Origin: Eublepharis macularius
Taxonomy: Eukaryota > Chordata > Lepidosauria > Squamata > Eublepharidae
Reading direction: 5' to 3'
DNA: 64,000 nt
Assembly: GCF_028583425.1 (NCBI RefSeq)
Contig: NC_072791.1
Coordinates: 33,301,368-33,365,367, forward strand
Below the pieces are notes generated by a model. It was given only the letters and a program-made list of their open reading frames with translations. It made no database searches and was not told the origin of the DNA. Each line of letters starts with the position of its first letter. The first letter of the stretch is position 1. Shown here piece by piece: positions 10,641 through 26,623 of this stretch. The translations under genes and the position numbers were made by a program.

Positions 10641-12533
10641 GGGAGACTAAAATGTATGAAGAGGCATTAAAGTTGTCTGGACCCAGAGTGGTCTATGACT
10701 TTCTAAAATGATGCATGGCCTCAATAGTTCTAAGCTAGCTCCCAAAAATGTGTGGTTCAAGTTATCTGGGGTTGATAGTTGCTACTTACTTGTACAGAGG
10801 AAATGTATTTTTAGAAAACAGTTCCTTGGGGGAGGGGGAATTGCAGGAGGCCGTTACATCCAGTTCCTTCTTGTAGGCTTTCCAGAGGTATCTACTTGGC
10901 CACTGTAAGAATGATGGAGTGTAGAACTTTGGTCTGATCTGATAGGGTTGTTCTTACAATGATTCTTATAAGCGTTATTCTAACAAATATGTTTAAAAAT
11001 CTTCCATGTAAAGTATACCTGTCACCACTGTCATGTAGAGAGGTAGCATATGAGCAGAGTTCTCATTTCCAAAGCTTGATCATGCTCTGGCTCATGTGCT
11101 AATACCTCACCTTGACATACCCAGCTGTTCCAGTAGCACTACTCAGTGGAGGAGGTTTTTAAGCATACGAAAAAGGTCTTAAATCTAAAGTGTTGTAGAA
11201 AAGAGATGTAATATTTTTCAGTGATCTGGTTGAAGAAGTAAGTGGAAAAATGATGAGTTACACAATATGGGAGAAGGTAATTTTACCATTCATCAGTGCA
11301 TTCAGAGTGTTTCTGAGCCTGTTGGAACTGAATTTTTTGTAGGATATAAATATAATTTCAGTGTTTTATTTTGGGACTAATAGCACAACCATGTGCTTGC
11401 TTATTTTTATGAAAATTCAATTGTGTCCATAAGGATTGAAGCGTTGATGAACTTTTACTATGAATAAAATTAAAGCTAGCTTGTATTTCCTGACAAAATT
11501 GCATAAATATGTCTTAATTTAGTTATATTATTTGGACATGAGTAGTTCTACAATTTTCTAAAAGTCTGAACCATTTTATTCTAATTATTAAAAAGTAAAT
11601 TCCTAAAGCTCAAACGCAGGTCTCCTAAAAATCCTTAAAAGCATGTTTAATTTAGTACTTCAGTGTGGTCTATTGTCCCCTTTTATTAAACATGATCATC
11701 CTGTTTGGTTTCAATTGTCCTTTCCTTCATTTTGTTAGAGAATGTTCCACCTTAGGAATAGGTCCTCGATGTCCCTACATGAAACAGAACATCAGAATAG
11801 TCAATTACGCTTTATGGCTCAGTTTCAGAGAGTTTCTTTTGTAGCAGTAGAGTTCTTTGACCATTGCTATAACAGGATTTCCCCAGCCCCAGTCTCCTGG
11901 AGCCTGATAAGTGAATAGTGCTGATGGTATTAATTACCAGAATCTATTGCCTGGGGACTAGTTCCTTCAGCTTATAAACAGGTGTCTAATGTGCTTTCAG
12001 ACTTCATCCCATTCAATGTGTACATGGAGACATCTCTGTGCACACAGAATTGCTGAATTGGAATGTATGTATATATTTCCATATCTAAAAATCACTGGAA
12101 TTCCCTTGTAGATAAGAAAATCAGCAAAAATGTTCTTCCAGGTAGTTCCTCTGACATTTTAGTAAATCACACTAGATTTTACCATGTGCCCTATCATAAT
12201 ATAAACTTCTTTGATACCTAACTATAGGTGTCTTGAGAAGCTAGCCAGTTTGAACCTTTGTCATCAGTGAAAAGAATTGAAGCTGTGAGTCAGTTTTTTA
12301 GCATTTTTTAACAATCTTTTATTGGGATTTTTTTGTTGTGGTTTAGATCAGAAGGTGGTATATCTTCTTTCAGATGGGCTTCCTCTACTGTTCTTGATAT
12401 GGAGTTACAGTTCCTCCTTAAATACAGAGATTTGTGCTCAACTTAAAGCTGATAATTTTTATGTATCAATGAAATTATTGCTAAAATTTTATCTCTGTCT
12501 AGAGTTTGTTTATCTTATCTCCTTGGTCTTCAG
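10641..12533. other. Intron sequence with no recognised feature
   Basis: AT-rich intron between a repeat and the hydrophobic-motif exon. Only short accidental ORFs are present. Confidence 0.5.
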
Positions 12534-12659
12534 GGGTATTCCTTCGTTGCTCCTTCTATCTTATTCAAACGCAATGCAGCCACCATGGATCCCATTCAGT
12601 TTCTGACAGAAGTTGACCGACCTGGAGTTACAAGTATTGCCAGAAGTGCTATGATGAAG
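12534..12659 (+). CDS. RPS6KA5: RPS6KA5 exon: hydrophobic motif and interdomain linker
   Basis: There are 42 codons, phase 0 at both ends, with acceptor gtcttcag and donor gtagta. The peptide starts GYSFVAPSILFKRN. With the previous FQ this forms the hydrophobic motif; its serines correspond to human Ser376 and Ser381, which the C-terminal kinase phosphorylates to switch on the N-terminal kinase. The rest (MDPIQFLTEVDRPGV and on to SAMMK) is the short linker before the second kinase domain and differs moderately from mammals. Confidence 0.95.
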
Positions 12660-12918
12660 GTAGTACTTACTCTAACTATTTAATATTAAGTGATTGTTCT
12701 GTTTACATTGGCTTGAATCCCAACCTGCCATTTTTCAAAGGGACATCTACCGTTCATGCAAGGGTAGTAGCAGCAGTTTCCACAAATCTCTTATTCTTGG
12801 TGCATACCTTTCCACGCTGTATTCCATGCCCCTTTTTGGTTTTCCAACTCTTAGAATCTAACCGAGAATTTTTTCATTGCTATCTGTGTGAAGAATACTT
12901 AGCTGTAGAAGTCTGCTC

Positions 12919-14266
12919 TAGGGATGTGCAGTTCAGATTCAGAATTCAGTAAAAACTACCAAATTTACTCAATTTAGTAAAATTCAGTATTACTGAACTG
13001 AACACTGTATTACCAAATAACTTAAATTTACCAGATTAATTTAGTTAAATTTGATAAACTTTGGTAAGCTGGCAACTGTCTTCCTTTGCAAAAAAAAAAA
13101 ACTCCAACAAGAAACACTGCTTCCCACCTTTTTTGATCTAATGAGAGGGGTGGGGGAGGGAATTGGAGTGAGTCAAAGGCAGAAGGGGGAAGGAAGAGAG
13201 GGAACAGGGAAGGAAGGGGGAAGGGTGAGTGGCCAATCCTTGTAGCAGCTCTCTTTCTCTGACTGTTGGGATCCTAGAGAAGGAGACTGCCTTTTTAAAA
13301 CTGCCCTGCAAAGAGTTAAATTTGAGACTTGCCTGTTTGTAAGCCTCCTTTTGGTTTGGGTGATTCTCTGGTGTGATGCTGGTCCTCATAGGGAACAATA
13401 GAGAGCGGCAGGTCAGCCTTCTCGGGGTGCTTTTTTGTGGGAGCGGCTTCAGTTTGGTTCTGTTGGGCTTCCCTAAGGATGAGATTGGATTTAAGCGCAT
13501 GTCTCGGATGTGGCGTCTCTGCCCTGTGCATATGTGCCGCTGGGAAAGAACTTTTAAAAGTTCTCATCATTGGGAACGATGGAGAGTGGCTGGCCAGCCT
13601 GCTCAGGAAGTGCTGTTTTTTTGTGGGGCTTCAGTTTGGTTCTGTTGAGCTGTCTGGTGCGTAGCCTGTATATGGGTGTGTGCCTCTGTCCATGGCAGCC
13701 TTGGTCCATGTGTTTCTGCAGCGGGAGTCTGCATGGAGTTTCCCCCCACAATAGAAACAAATAAAGTGGCTGGGCCATCTTTTTGGAGGGCCATGAAGTG
13801 GCCCCCTGGGGTCCAACCTCCCTGAAACTTTGGGGGTTCTCGAGAGGACACTTAGGAGTATGTCCCCTCCAAACTCAGTTTGCTTGCAAAATGCCACCTC
13901 CAGCCCCCTAGACTGCTCCCATAGTTTTTACAATAGGGAATAACGGAGATTGGTGGTGGCTGGGGGCACCTTCTTTGGGGGGGCATAAAATGGCCCCCAG
14001 GGTCCAATCTTCATGAAACTTGAGTAGTTAGAGGGCAGTTAGGAATAAGTCCGCTCCAAATTTGGTAAAATTTGTTCCAAATATGCCCCAGGCCACTGGA
14101 AATGTCTGAATTGAGTTTCCCAAAGGAAACAATGGCCAAAATTTACAAAATTTGCTTTGCTTTACCAAACAGAACTCAAGAATCAGTTCAGTGTTTAGGA
14201 ATCACTGAATTTTTTTTCCAGTTCAGTATTACTGAACCAAATCAAATTTTTTCAAGTGCATTCCCA
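12919..14266. mobile_element. Non-autonomous hAT-like element, about 1.35 kb
   Basis: The ends are TAGGGATGTGCAGTT and AAGTGCATTCCCA, an imperfect inverted pair of the TAGGG..CCCTA type. The interior contains repeated related modules ('gggaacaatagagagcggc', 'gggaacgatggagagtggct', 'gggaataacggagattggtg') and T/A-rich arms built of 'attcagtattactgaa' palindromes. Flanking 8-mers do not match, so the copy is old or its borders are slightly off. ORFs inside have no transposase similarity. Confidence 0.6.
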
Positions 14267-14733
14267 GAGTTCACATTTACTAAAATTTGTGAAAATATAA
14301 GCATTGTTTAATTGCCTTTCAAATTGTTAATAATTTTCAGAGCTTTCTTATAGTGCTCTAAAAAATTAAAATCCTTGGACTTCAGAAACCAAGCGCATAA
14401 ATCTTAGTAGATATTAATCAGACCCCTGATTTTTTTCCTGCTATGCATATTTAACAATAGAACAGTCTCACTCCTGTATTTGTCAAGATTTTCATCTACT
14501 GTATATTGTTTTCTGAATATTAAAATACATTTTAATTGAAGATATTCTAAAATTATTATTTTAAGTAAATTATTTATACATTGTAACTTAATCAATATGT
14601 TACATGCATTGTTTTTCAGGCAAAAAAAATATATATTATACCAGGAAACCGTAGTCAGTATTATACTATAGTATATAGCACACAATATGGTTAGAACGAT
14701 AACTCTAAAATAACTTTATTCTTTGTCATTTGA

Positions 14734-14982
<249 letters not shown>

Positions 14983-15314
14983 TAAAAATTAAAAAGTTTG
15001 TTTTTAAAAGAAATAAGATGCTTAAACTGTTTAGAATAAGAATTTACAGTATTTACTATATTTTAAGATACTTTATTAAACCAAATGACCACCCTTATAA
15101 TGTTGCTAAATTTCTCTCCAGATGATCCTTCAGTAGGCAGTATAAGCATGTTAGGTTGTAAAAAAAACCTTTGGTAATATATTCAGAATGTTACTATTCT
15201 AAAATGATGTATTACAGTCTGATCTGTAGTAGTTCTTATTTGCTCCACTTTATGCTACATTTTTAATTAAATTCAGTGGGATGGATGGATGCATACTTAT
15301 TTTCTTTATATCTA

Positions 15315-15530
15315 TCTATCTAGTACATTTTAATCCTGCCTTTCCCCCAGAATGCTCAGGGCATACATGGTTTTCCCTTCCCCCTTTAATCTTCAAAACA
15401 ACCATGTAAGGTAGGTTAGGTAGAGGGAGGGTGACTGTTCCAGGATGAGCTTCATAGTGAGCAGGAAATTAAACGTGAGTCTTCTAAATACTAGTCTGAG
15501 GTTCTAACCATCGTACTGCAGTGACATGCT
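15315..15530 (-). repeat. tRNA-derived SINE-like segment, degenerate
   Basis: It reads as the complement of a SINE body ('aaggtaggttaggtagaggg', 'gtgactgttccaggatgagc', 'gaggttctaaccatcgtact'). Confidence 0.4.
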
Positions 15531-15744
15531 GTATGGGTTGGTGAAAGGGGAAAATTACTTGGAAGTAAAGGTAGAAGCATTTTGCGTTTGACATGGGAAG
15601 AATGTGATTCTCTACACTATACTTGTTAAAAAGGGATTTCTCTATGTTCACATTGTTGAGGTGACCTTTTAGCTATTAGATATTATAATCTCATGTCTGA
15701 GTTGGCAAAATTATTCTCTGAGAAGATGGTGTGTTTCAGAAATG

Positions 15745-16850
15745 CATATATTTATTTAAAACATTCGTTAGCTACCTTTCTACCATGCAGGGCCCTTAAG
15801 CCAATATATTCAATAAAAACAATCATAGATAAAAACAAAGTAAAAAAAAAACAGGACTGCCAATAACATAAAAACAATGTTAATTAAAAGCTGTCCTAAA
15901 TTATTTTTAAAAGTCTTCAGCTGCCTCCTGAAGATCTATAGTGAAGGAATCAGGCGCACTTCCCTGGGGATGCTGTTCCATAATCATGGGACCTACCAGG
16001 TGAGCTTCTTTAGCTGATGGGACAGTCATAAGGGCCTCTCCCTGTGTTCTTAATTTCTGGGCAGGAACATATGGGAGAAGATGGTCCTTCAGATACCCCA
16101 GTCCCAAGCTATGTAGGGCTTTAAAGGCCAAAAGTCCCAAGCTATGTAGGGCTTTAAAGGCCAAAACCAATATCTTGAATTGTGCTCAGGAGCAGATTGG
16201 TAGCCAGTGCAATTGCTGTAATATTGAGGTCACATGATCCCAATATCTGGCCCCAGCTAACTGCAGCATTCTGCACTAGCTTCAGCTTTCAAATGCTTTT
16301 CAAGGATAGCCTCAAGTAGAGCACATTGTAACAACTCAGTCTAGACATAACTAAGACATGGATCACTGTGGCTGTTGAACCAGAAACAGATGCAGCTGCC
16401 AGTGCTGGGAAACAGCCGAAGCTGGGCAAAAGCACTCCAAACCACTGCAGCCACCTGGTTTTCCAGGCTGTGTTAAGCAGCACTCCTAACCTGTGTACCT
16501 GACTTTTCAACTGAAGCATAACTCCATCCAAGACAGGAGAGATCTCAAGTTCCTGGTCTGCCTTTCTGCTAACTTGGAGAACCTCTGTCTTGTCAGGATT
16601 CAGTTTCAGCTTTTTCACCCTTATGCAGCTCATTACTGACTCCAGGCACTGGTTCAGAACATCAACAGCATCACTGAAATTAGGTGGAAAAGAATGGTAA
16701 AGCGAGGTATCATCTGCATATTGGTGACACCGCAGCCCAAACCTAGTAGAGTTTTTTTCAAAGAGTACCCCTACCAGTATGCCCATCAGCATAATGAGCC
16801 TCATCAACTTTTTTTTAAAAAAGGGAGACTTACAAACTAACATATTTGTT
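15745..16850 (-). mobile_element. L2-type LINE 3' fragment with RT catalytic motif
   Basis: The minus strand reads part of an L2-like reverse transcriptase, including the catalytic motif in RCHQYADDTSLY and KKLKLNPDKTEVL (16289-16843). The tail domain (YLKDHLLPYVPAQKLRTQG) follows at 15907-16170 after frame breaks, then the A/T-rich 3' end. A 29-bp segment is tandemly duplicated at 16107-16166. The copy is decayed and 5'-truncated. Confidence 0.8.
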
Positions 16851-17041
16851 TCTTTTGGACACTAGTGTGCCATTGTTACTAAATGTGTTTTTTACATAGC
16901 TGATACTCTTTATAATTGCTTCTTTTCAAGAATATCTTATTGATGATATTTAAAACCTGAATGAAGAGGATAAAAATAGATTCTAACACTTACACTTTAA
17001 CAATTTGTCCTGTTAAATTAATACATGGGCTGACTTCTTAA

Positions 17042-18710
<1,669 letters not shown>

Positions 18711-19469
18711 TAATCATTAAAGCAGCACATCCTCCTTAGAGTGAAGTTTATAATGACTACTGTTGTTTATGAAATTGAGCATCTATCTTTTTTTCCTAGG
18801 TAAATAGTTTTAGTGATAATTCTATCCTTAGTTATTCTCTAGGGTCCCATTAAATTGGTGAGCCTTAAAGTAGTCTTGTAATTGGCTGCTTGCCTTGTTA
18901 TCCTTGAGTAAAAATTGCCACAGTGTAATTGTCACTACCACAGAGGGTAAATGTCATTATACTGCCATGTGCTTGTTTGGTTCTGCTGATGATTATTGTG
19001 CTAAACTTCCAGCACTTCATGCTAGCTAGCTGTCTGGCTGTCCATCAAGCATATGCCCCTTTACTATTTTCTTATTTAATATGTTAATAAGAATTAATTA
19101 GTTTAATATTAATATTTAATATTTAATCCCATTCTCCTGGCTTTCTGCAGACTATGCAAGACTGAATTATTCTGAAGGGCTATCTACTCAAATTATAGGG
19201 CTGTGTCATAAGTAATAGCTCAAAGAGATATCTTGGTAAGGGATAGGGACTATAGTCTAGGCTTGTCTGCTAATGTAGATACATTCCTACTGGGTAGTTC
19301 AACTTTGCTAAAGATGTCACATTAATAACTTATGCTTTATATTCAGAGAGTTTTCATCTATGTACTTGGCTTACTGCTAGTTCTTCAGATTTGCAAATAC
19401 CATACCCTTGTATCTGATTTCATTGAGTGTCCTAAGTGCTGATCATGTTGCATTTTTGCTCTGTGAATC

Positions 19470-19645
19470 CTTGAGAATGCCCTCAAGTCATAGCTGACTT
19501 ATGGTGACCCCTGGTGGGGTTTTCTTGGCAAGAGATTAACAGAGGTGGTTTGCCATTGCCTGCCTCTGCAGCCCTGGTCTTCCTTGATGGTCTCCCATCC
19601 AATTACTAACCAAGTCCAATCCTGCTTAGCTTCTGAGAGCAGACA
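19470..19645 (-). repeat. 5S rRNA-derived SINE (SINE3 type), minus strand
   Basis: The complement reads 'tcagaagctaagcaggattg', 'gttagtaattggatgggaga' and then 'gcaggcaatggcaaaccacc'. This is the internal promoter region of 5S rRNA fused to a SINE body. The true 5S 5' third is missing, so it is not a 5S gene. Confidence 0.8.
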
Positions 19646-19879
19646 TTGATTATAGTATATTTACTGGCAGTGTGTAATCTGCTTTGGATCTCAGTGAGAA
19701 AAGCAGACTTAATTAATTAATATTTTAGAAATTGTGCATTAGCTGATCATTATTCACCTGACTTTTGTTGCACAAGGCAAATAAAACATATCTAGGATCT
19801 GAGGATGCATTGATGCACTTTTTACTGCTCTTGTCTACAACATTATTCCACTGTGCTATTTTTGAGTGTTTTGTGGGAA

Positions 19880-19970
19880 CAGATTTTATTTATTTAAACA
19901 TTTCTTAGCAGCCTTTCTACTTTTCAGGAACTCAAGGTGGCTTACAATACACATCTTGTATAATGTACAT
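19880..19970 (-). mobile_element. L2 3' tail fragment
   Basis: The complement of an L2 end ('tttatttatttaaacatttc', 'ctcaaggtggcttacaatac'). Confidence 0.55.
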
Positions 19971-20034
19971 CTTTCCTCTTATTAAAATTTATCATTCTAA
20001 TTGTTGCAAATAAGGCAATTGTGTAACTGCCATT

Positions 20035-20740
20035 ACTCCCATCCTGCAGTCACTCCATTGGCTACCTATCAGTTACCATGCTCAGTTCAAGTTACTGGTT
20101 ATTACATACAAAGCTTTTCACGGCCTTGGCTTGGCATTCCCTCCCTATGTCCCTCCACAGCAGCTTCGCTCATCTGAACAGGGTCTGTTGCAGGTGCCAG
20201 CCTGCACATGGGTGAAATCAACAGCAGCCCATACACAAGCTTTCTCTGTGGTGGCCCCTACCCTGTGGAACGGCCTGCCTGAGGAGGTTAGGAGAGCCCC
20301 CACTCTCCTGACTTTTCAGAAACAATGCAAAACTGAATTATTCAAAAAGGCCTTTTACTCAGATAGGAGGGTGGTATTGTAGGGAGGGGGTCTCAGGGCC
20401 CATAGACTTCATGTTGCCTTACATATCTGTTGCTTTAAATATGTATTCCTATCTACCACCCGTGCTTCATGTTGTCTACTGTCAGTCCTTTTACTCAGAT
20501 AGGAGGGTGGTATTGTAGAATTATGTTCTATTTCAGCAATTTTTCAACTCCCTATTGGATCCTTGCTAATGCTGTGTCTTTGTAAACTTGTTTTTATTTC
20601 TCCTATGACATTGGTTATGGAAATGTCCTTGCTACTGTATGGAAATGTCCTTGCTACTGATTTTACTTACCTCACACTATGTAATCCGTCTTGAGTCTCA
20701 GTGAGAAAGGCAGACTATAAATGACAAATAAATAAAAATA
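20035..20740 (+). mobile_element. L2-type LINE 3' fragment
   Basis: The + frame encodes the RT C-terminal tail domain: the SLHWLPISYHAQFKLLVITYKAF region, then FSVVAPTLWNGLPEEVRRAP (to 20382). The 3' UTR follows, ending 'ctcagtgagaaaggcagact' and AAATAAATAAAAATA. Two internal duplications are visible (20351-20382 against 20487-20518; 20618-20660). Confidence 0.8.
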
Positions 20741-21289
20741 TAAAAATGTTTTCTATCAGAGGAGAGGGGACAGAATGGTTGCTGGATGAGGGCCTTTAAA
20801 AACGTTAGTGTAGACTTCCCTGAGAGATTGTATTAAGGTACTACTCTTTAATGAGGTATTAATTTTTCTAACAACCAACCCATGGTGAATTGTTAACAGA
20901 TCTTGTGATTAGGTAGTCCATGTGACATTGGAAGCAGGGGAACAAATCCCCCAAGCCTCTTGTGACAGGGGATGAGTGAGGAGTTGCCTCCATCAGTTGG
21001 CCATCCAGCTGTGGGTGGTTGTGTTCATAACCATCCCATAAATCTGCTCTCCAGTAAAGAGACTGAATTCTTAGTTTTATCCATACAGTTGATAGATCTG
21101 TTGGGTTATTTTTATGGAGCTATTTATATATAACCATTTATGTTTGTGTTTCCTTTTTATGCTTTCCTACTTTTAACTATTTTTTGATGACTCCTTGATT
21201 TTGATATATGTATCATAGACATCAATGCACATAAAGCATAGCTACCTGTAGGCTTTTTTAGTGGAGAATGGGGGTTATTTGGTGGGTTT

Positions 21290-21415
21290 TATTTTATATT
21301 TTACATTTAAGTTTAGTGGGTTTTATTGTATATTTTATGTTTGAATTTGTAAGCTACCTTGAGCCTTGGGGAAAAACAGGATATGAATATTTTAATAACT
21401 AAATAAAAATATAAG
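21290..21415 (+). mobile_element. L2 3' tail fragment
   Basis: Reads 'gtaagctaccttgagccttg' and 'aacaggatatgaatatttta', then an AAATAAAAATA end, directly upstream of the activation-loop exon. Confidence 0.55.
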
Positions 21416-21503
21416 CAGATCTCTTCCTCTAACTTCAGTGCTAGTGTTTAGTGTTGTACTGAAACACTTGTAAATATCTAAGTTTAAAATATTCTTTTTT
21501 TAG

Positions 21504-21755
<252 letters not shown>

Positions 21756-22369
21756 TAGTTCCTCTCTGTCTAGCTAGCAGATCATAAGCCTCGCTCTTAC
21801 CTGATTAGCTTTAACACTGTTGATGATTATGATGAATTATCCTTCAGCTGTGGTTAATGCGAGAGCAGGAAACTTACTCAGGAAACGCTACAGAGTCAAA
21901 GTGGCTGATGGCCTTAATGCTGGACCTCTTTCTGAACCAATGTTTCCCAACCAGAGTCCCATGGATCCCTGGGTACTTCAGAACATTGTCAGAGGTTCCA
22001 CAAGAAATTGTGGAATAAAGAGATAAAAAATTTGAAATACCATGAAAAATTCCAGCTATCCCTTGAAATATCGTGGTTATTAAGGTTATGTAAGATGACT
22101 TCTATCTTTCTTACCTATCTAGCTCTTTACAAATAATTTTTTTTTAGTATAATTTAGCAGTAATTAAATTGTGGTCCTTGCTATCAACTTTTTCTGGCTT
22201 GTAAACATTTCCATAGGTAGGGGTTCCTTGGAATTTGAAAAATTAATTTAGGGGTTTTTCTATGGAAAAAAGGTTAGGAAACACTGAATTTTTTCTACAC
22301 TGGCTCAGTGTTACAGAAATAGGAGAAATTGGGCCAGTGCGTTTTACAGGGATGTAGAATATGAGATTA

Positions 22370-23745
22370 GAATCATAGAATCATAGGGTTGACAGGGACC
22401 TCTAGGGTCATCTAATTCAATCCCCTGCACAATCAGGAAATTCACAAATACCTCTCCCACCCCCCCCCACCCACCCACACACACACACACACACCCAGTG
22501 ACCCTTACTCCATGCCCAGAAGATAGCAAAACACCATCAGGACCCCTAGCCAAACTGGCCTGGAGAAAATTGCTACCTGACTCCAAGTTGGTGATCGGCC
22601 TTACCCCAGGTATGTAAGAAGGGGCCACAAGAACTAAGCACTGAGGTAACCCTGCCTTCCCTTTCACGATCTGCCTAGGTTCACAGAACAAGCATTGCTG
22701 TCAGATGTCCATCTAACTTCTGTTTAAAAACCTCCAAAGAAGGAGAGCCCACCACTTCCTGAGGAAGCCTGTTCCACTGAGGGACCGCTCTAACTGTCAG
22801 GAAGTTCTTCCCAATGTTTAGCTGAAAACTTTTGATTTAATTTCAACTCATTGGTTCTGGTCTGACCTTCTGGGGCAACAGAAAACAACTCTACGCCATC
22901 CTTTATCTGATAGCCCTTCAAGTAGTTGAAGATAGTTATCATATCACCTCTCAGTTGTCTTCTCTCAGGCTAATCATACTGAGCTCCTTCAACCTTTCCT
23001 CATAGGACTTGATCTCCAGACCCTTCACCATCTTCGTTTTGCCCTCCTCTGGACATGTTCCAGCTTGTCTATACCCTTTTGAAATTGTGGTGCCCAAAAC
23101 TGAACACAGTACTCTAGGTGAGGTCTAACCAGAGCAGAGTAGAGCCATACCATGACTTCGCATGATCTGAACGCCATGCTTCTGTTGATACAGCCCAAAA
23201 TCGAATTTGTCTTTTTAGCTATCACATCACACTGCTGACTCATCTTCAGTGTATGGTCTACTAAGACCCCTATATCCTTTTCGCAGGTACTATTGCCAAA
23301 ACAAGTCTCCCCCATCCTATAATTATGCATTTGATTTTTCGTACCTATGCAGAACTTTGCATTTATCTCTGTTGAATTTCATTTTATTTATTTTAGCCCA
23401 GTTTTCCAGTCCTGTATTCTGACTCTGTCTTTGACTGTATTTGCTACCCCCCCAATTTAGTATCATCTGCAAATTTAATAAGCATTACTTCATCCAATTC
23501 ATTTATAAAAATGTTGAACAGAACAGGTCCCAGGACCTATCCCTGAGGCACTCTACTTGTCACTCTTCTCCAAGAGGAGGAGGCACCATTAACAAGCAGG
23601 CTTTGGGTGCGATCTGTCAACCAGTTACAGATTCACCTAACAGTAATGGGATCCAAAGCACGTTTCCAACTTGTCAACAAGGATATTATGTGGAATCTTA
23701 ACAAAAGCCTACTGAAATTGAGATAAACTATTTCTATAGCATTTT
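22370..23745 (-). mobile_element. CR1 LINE 3' fragment
   Basis: The + strand begins with 'gaatcatagaatcatagggt', the complement of the CR1 3' terminal repeat. The minus strand encodes GVLVDHTLKMSQQCDVIAKK and VWLYSALVRPHLEYCVQFWA (23025-23330), the end of the RT. A C/CA-rich microsatellite at 22458-22497 replaces part of the 3' UTR. The fragment is uninterrupted, unlike the copy at 2805-4434. Confidence 0.9.
22458..22497. repeat. Simple repeat (C)n/(CA)n
   Basis: A poly-C run followed by CCCA and (CA)n within the CR1 3' UTR. The equivalent site at 2888-2906 is also C/CA-rich. Confidence 0.85.
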
Positions 23746-24013
23746 AGCACTTGGTTCTAAAGAAGCTGAAATTCATTCTGTGACACCACTCTGTGATTTG
23801 TGAAAATATTAGCTTCTTTAAATGGCTTATTAAAAGATATCATCTAGGTTTTATTTTTGAAACAAGTATAAATTATCATGTTTTGAATTTGTAAGATAAT
23901 TAATAAGCTATGCACAAATTGCTGTTCAAAATATTAATGCTTGAAAAAAATGATCTTAAAGACATTTTAATGTTGAGGGTAATTGTTACATTTTATGTTG
24001 TACTCTTCACTGA

Positions 24014-25279
<1,266 letters not shown>

Positions 25280-25659
25280 TAAAGCAAGTTGTATTTTTAG
25301 ATATTCACAAAAAATACTGAGTGTCTTGGCTGAAACTCAAGTATATCTCATCTTGGCTTCTTTTGCCTGGCACCTCCACCTTCCCTGCAGCAATCCTTAT
25401 GGGCTTCTTGAACACCCAATACTTGATGCTGAAGCAGTGGAATGGTGGAGTTACAGGAACTGAGCAGTTGGATTGGAAGTTACTGTAGTATCACAGCAAG
25501 AATGGAGAGGTGTCAGACCCCACTCTTCAGTCATCCTGTGGGATAATCCTTTTCCACCCTTTCCCCCTTATACTTGTCCATTCTATTTGTTGAGCCCAAG
25601 CAGAGGTCTGTTTTGTGAGTGCATCCATTATGTTGATAATGGGAAATAGTAGAAGGAAT

Positions 25660-26542
25660 TAGGGGTGTGCACTAAAAAAAAAAATCTGGGTATCAGGAAG
25701 GCCATAAATATCAGTATTCCCTTATATTGTGTCTTCCAATATGGGTTTGATATTTGGATCTGAGGTTTGGGGGAGGACTCTGAAAATAACCAGGTCCATT
25801 ATTACCTACGGGGGAATCTTTCTGGGGGTCTGGAGTGGCTGTTTTTGAAACAAATAATATCAAAATTGCAGCAGTGTGAGGGCTGCCTGCCTATTAAAGA
25901 TCCCTCCCCCAACCTCAGATCCAAATATATTAGGGCAAAGGGTGCAATTCTATAGGCCCCTGAACAAGGTGCCCCTAGCTACTCTCCATTGTTTACTATG
26001 GGGGTAAGGGGGATCCAATGCTTTCTCCAGGGCAAAAAAAGCCTTAATTTGGACACACAGGAGCAACCACTCACTTTCAAAAGGCTCCCAATACAAAAAG
26101 AACCAACAAAGCCCAACAGAATCAAAGCCAGACCAGCAGAACCAACCTAGCAGCAGAAATAAAGCACAAAATAAGGCAGCCAAGCACACACTCCAGAAAA
26201 TCTTGCCCTGATGCTGCCTGCAGTCAAGTCAGGGTTTTTCTAGGCTGTGAGAGAATTGCTGTGATCGGATAGACAGTTGAGCTTCTCCTAATGTGTGATT
26301 CCATTTACCTGTGAAAGTTGCCTCCCTTTCTCCTTACATTTTTGGCTCAGGAAACCTTCCAAAGTAAGAAAAACAAGCTGCTGCAACTTTTAAAATGACC
26401 TTTAAAATGTGGGGAAATAACCAGGATCTGAATACCAGTATATCTCAGATATAGAGCTAGTTTCCTGAATATACCCCGAGATGACCAATAACGTATTTTT
26501 CGGGTATATTTTTAAACTAGAAATATCAAAGTGCACACCCTA
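25660..26542. mobile_element. Non-autonomous hAT element with intact target duplication
   Basis: The ends are TAGGGGTGTGCACT and AGTGCACACCCTA, an inverted pair. The element is flanked by the perfect 8-bp direct repeat GAAGGAAT (25652-25659 and 26543-26550). TIR and 8-bp duplication fit the hAT superfamily. The 883-bp interior has no transposase ORF; a second 'gatctgag' and 'aatatc' rich half mirrors the first near the right end. It lies 440 bp downstream of an RPS6KA5 exon. Confidence 0.82.
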
Positions 26543-26623
26543 GAAGGAATATTATTTTAAGATTATAATGATGAAAACATATACACATAATGAAAATTCT
26601 TAGTGTGCCGTATCAAGGCATTA

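Noticed and set aside
13138..13897. Overlapping ORFs of 74-120 codons on both strands
   Set aside because: They lie in a non-autonomous hAT repeat, change frame between modules and match no transposase.
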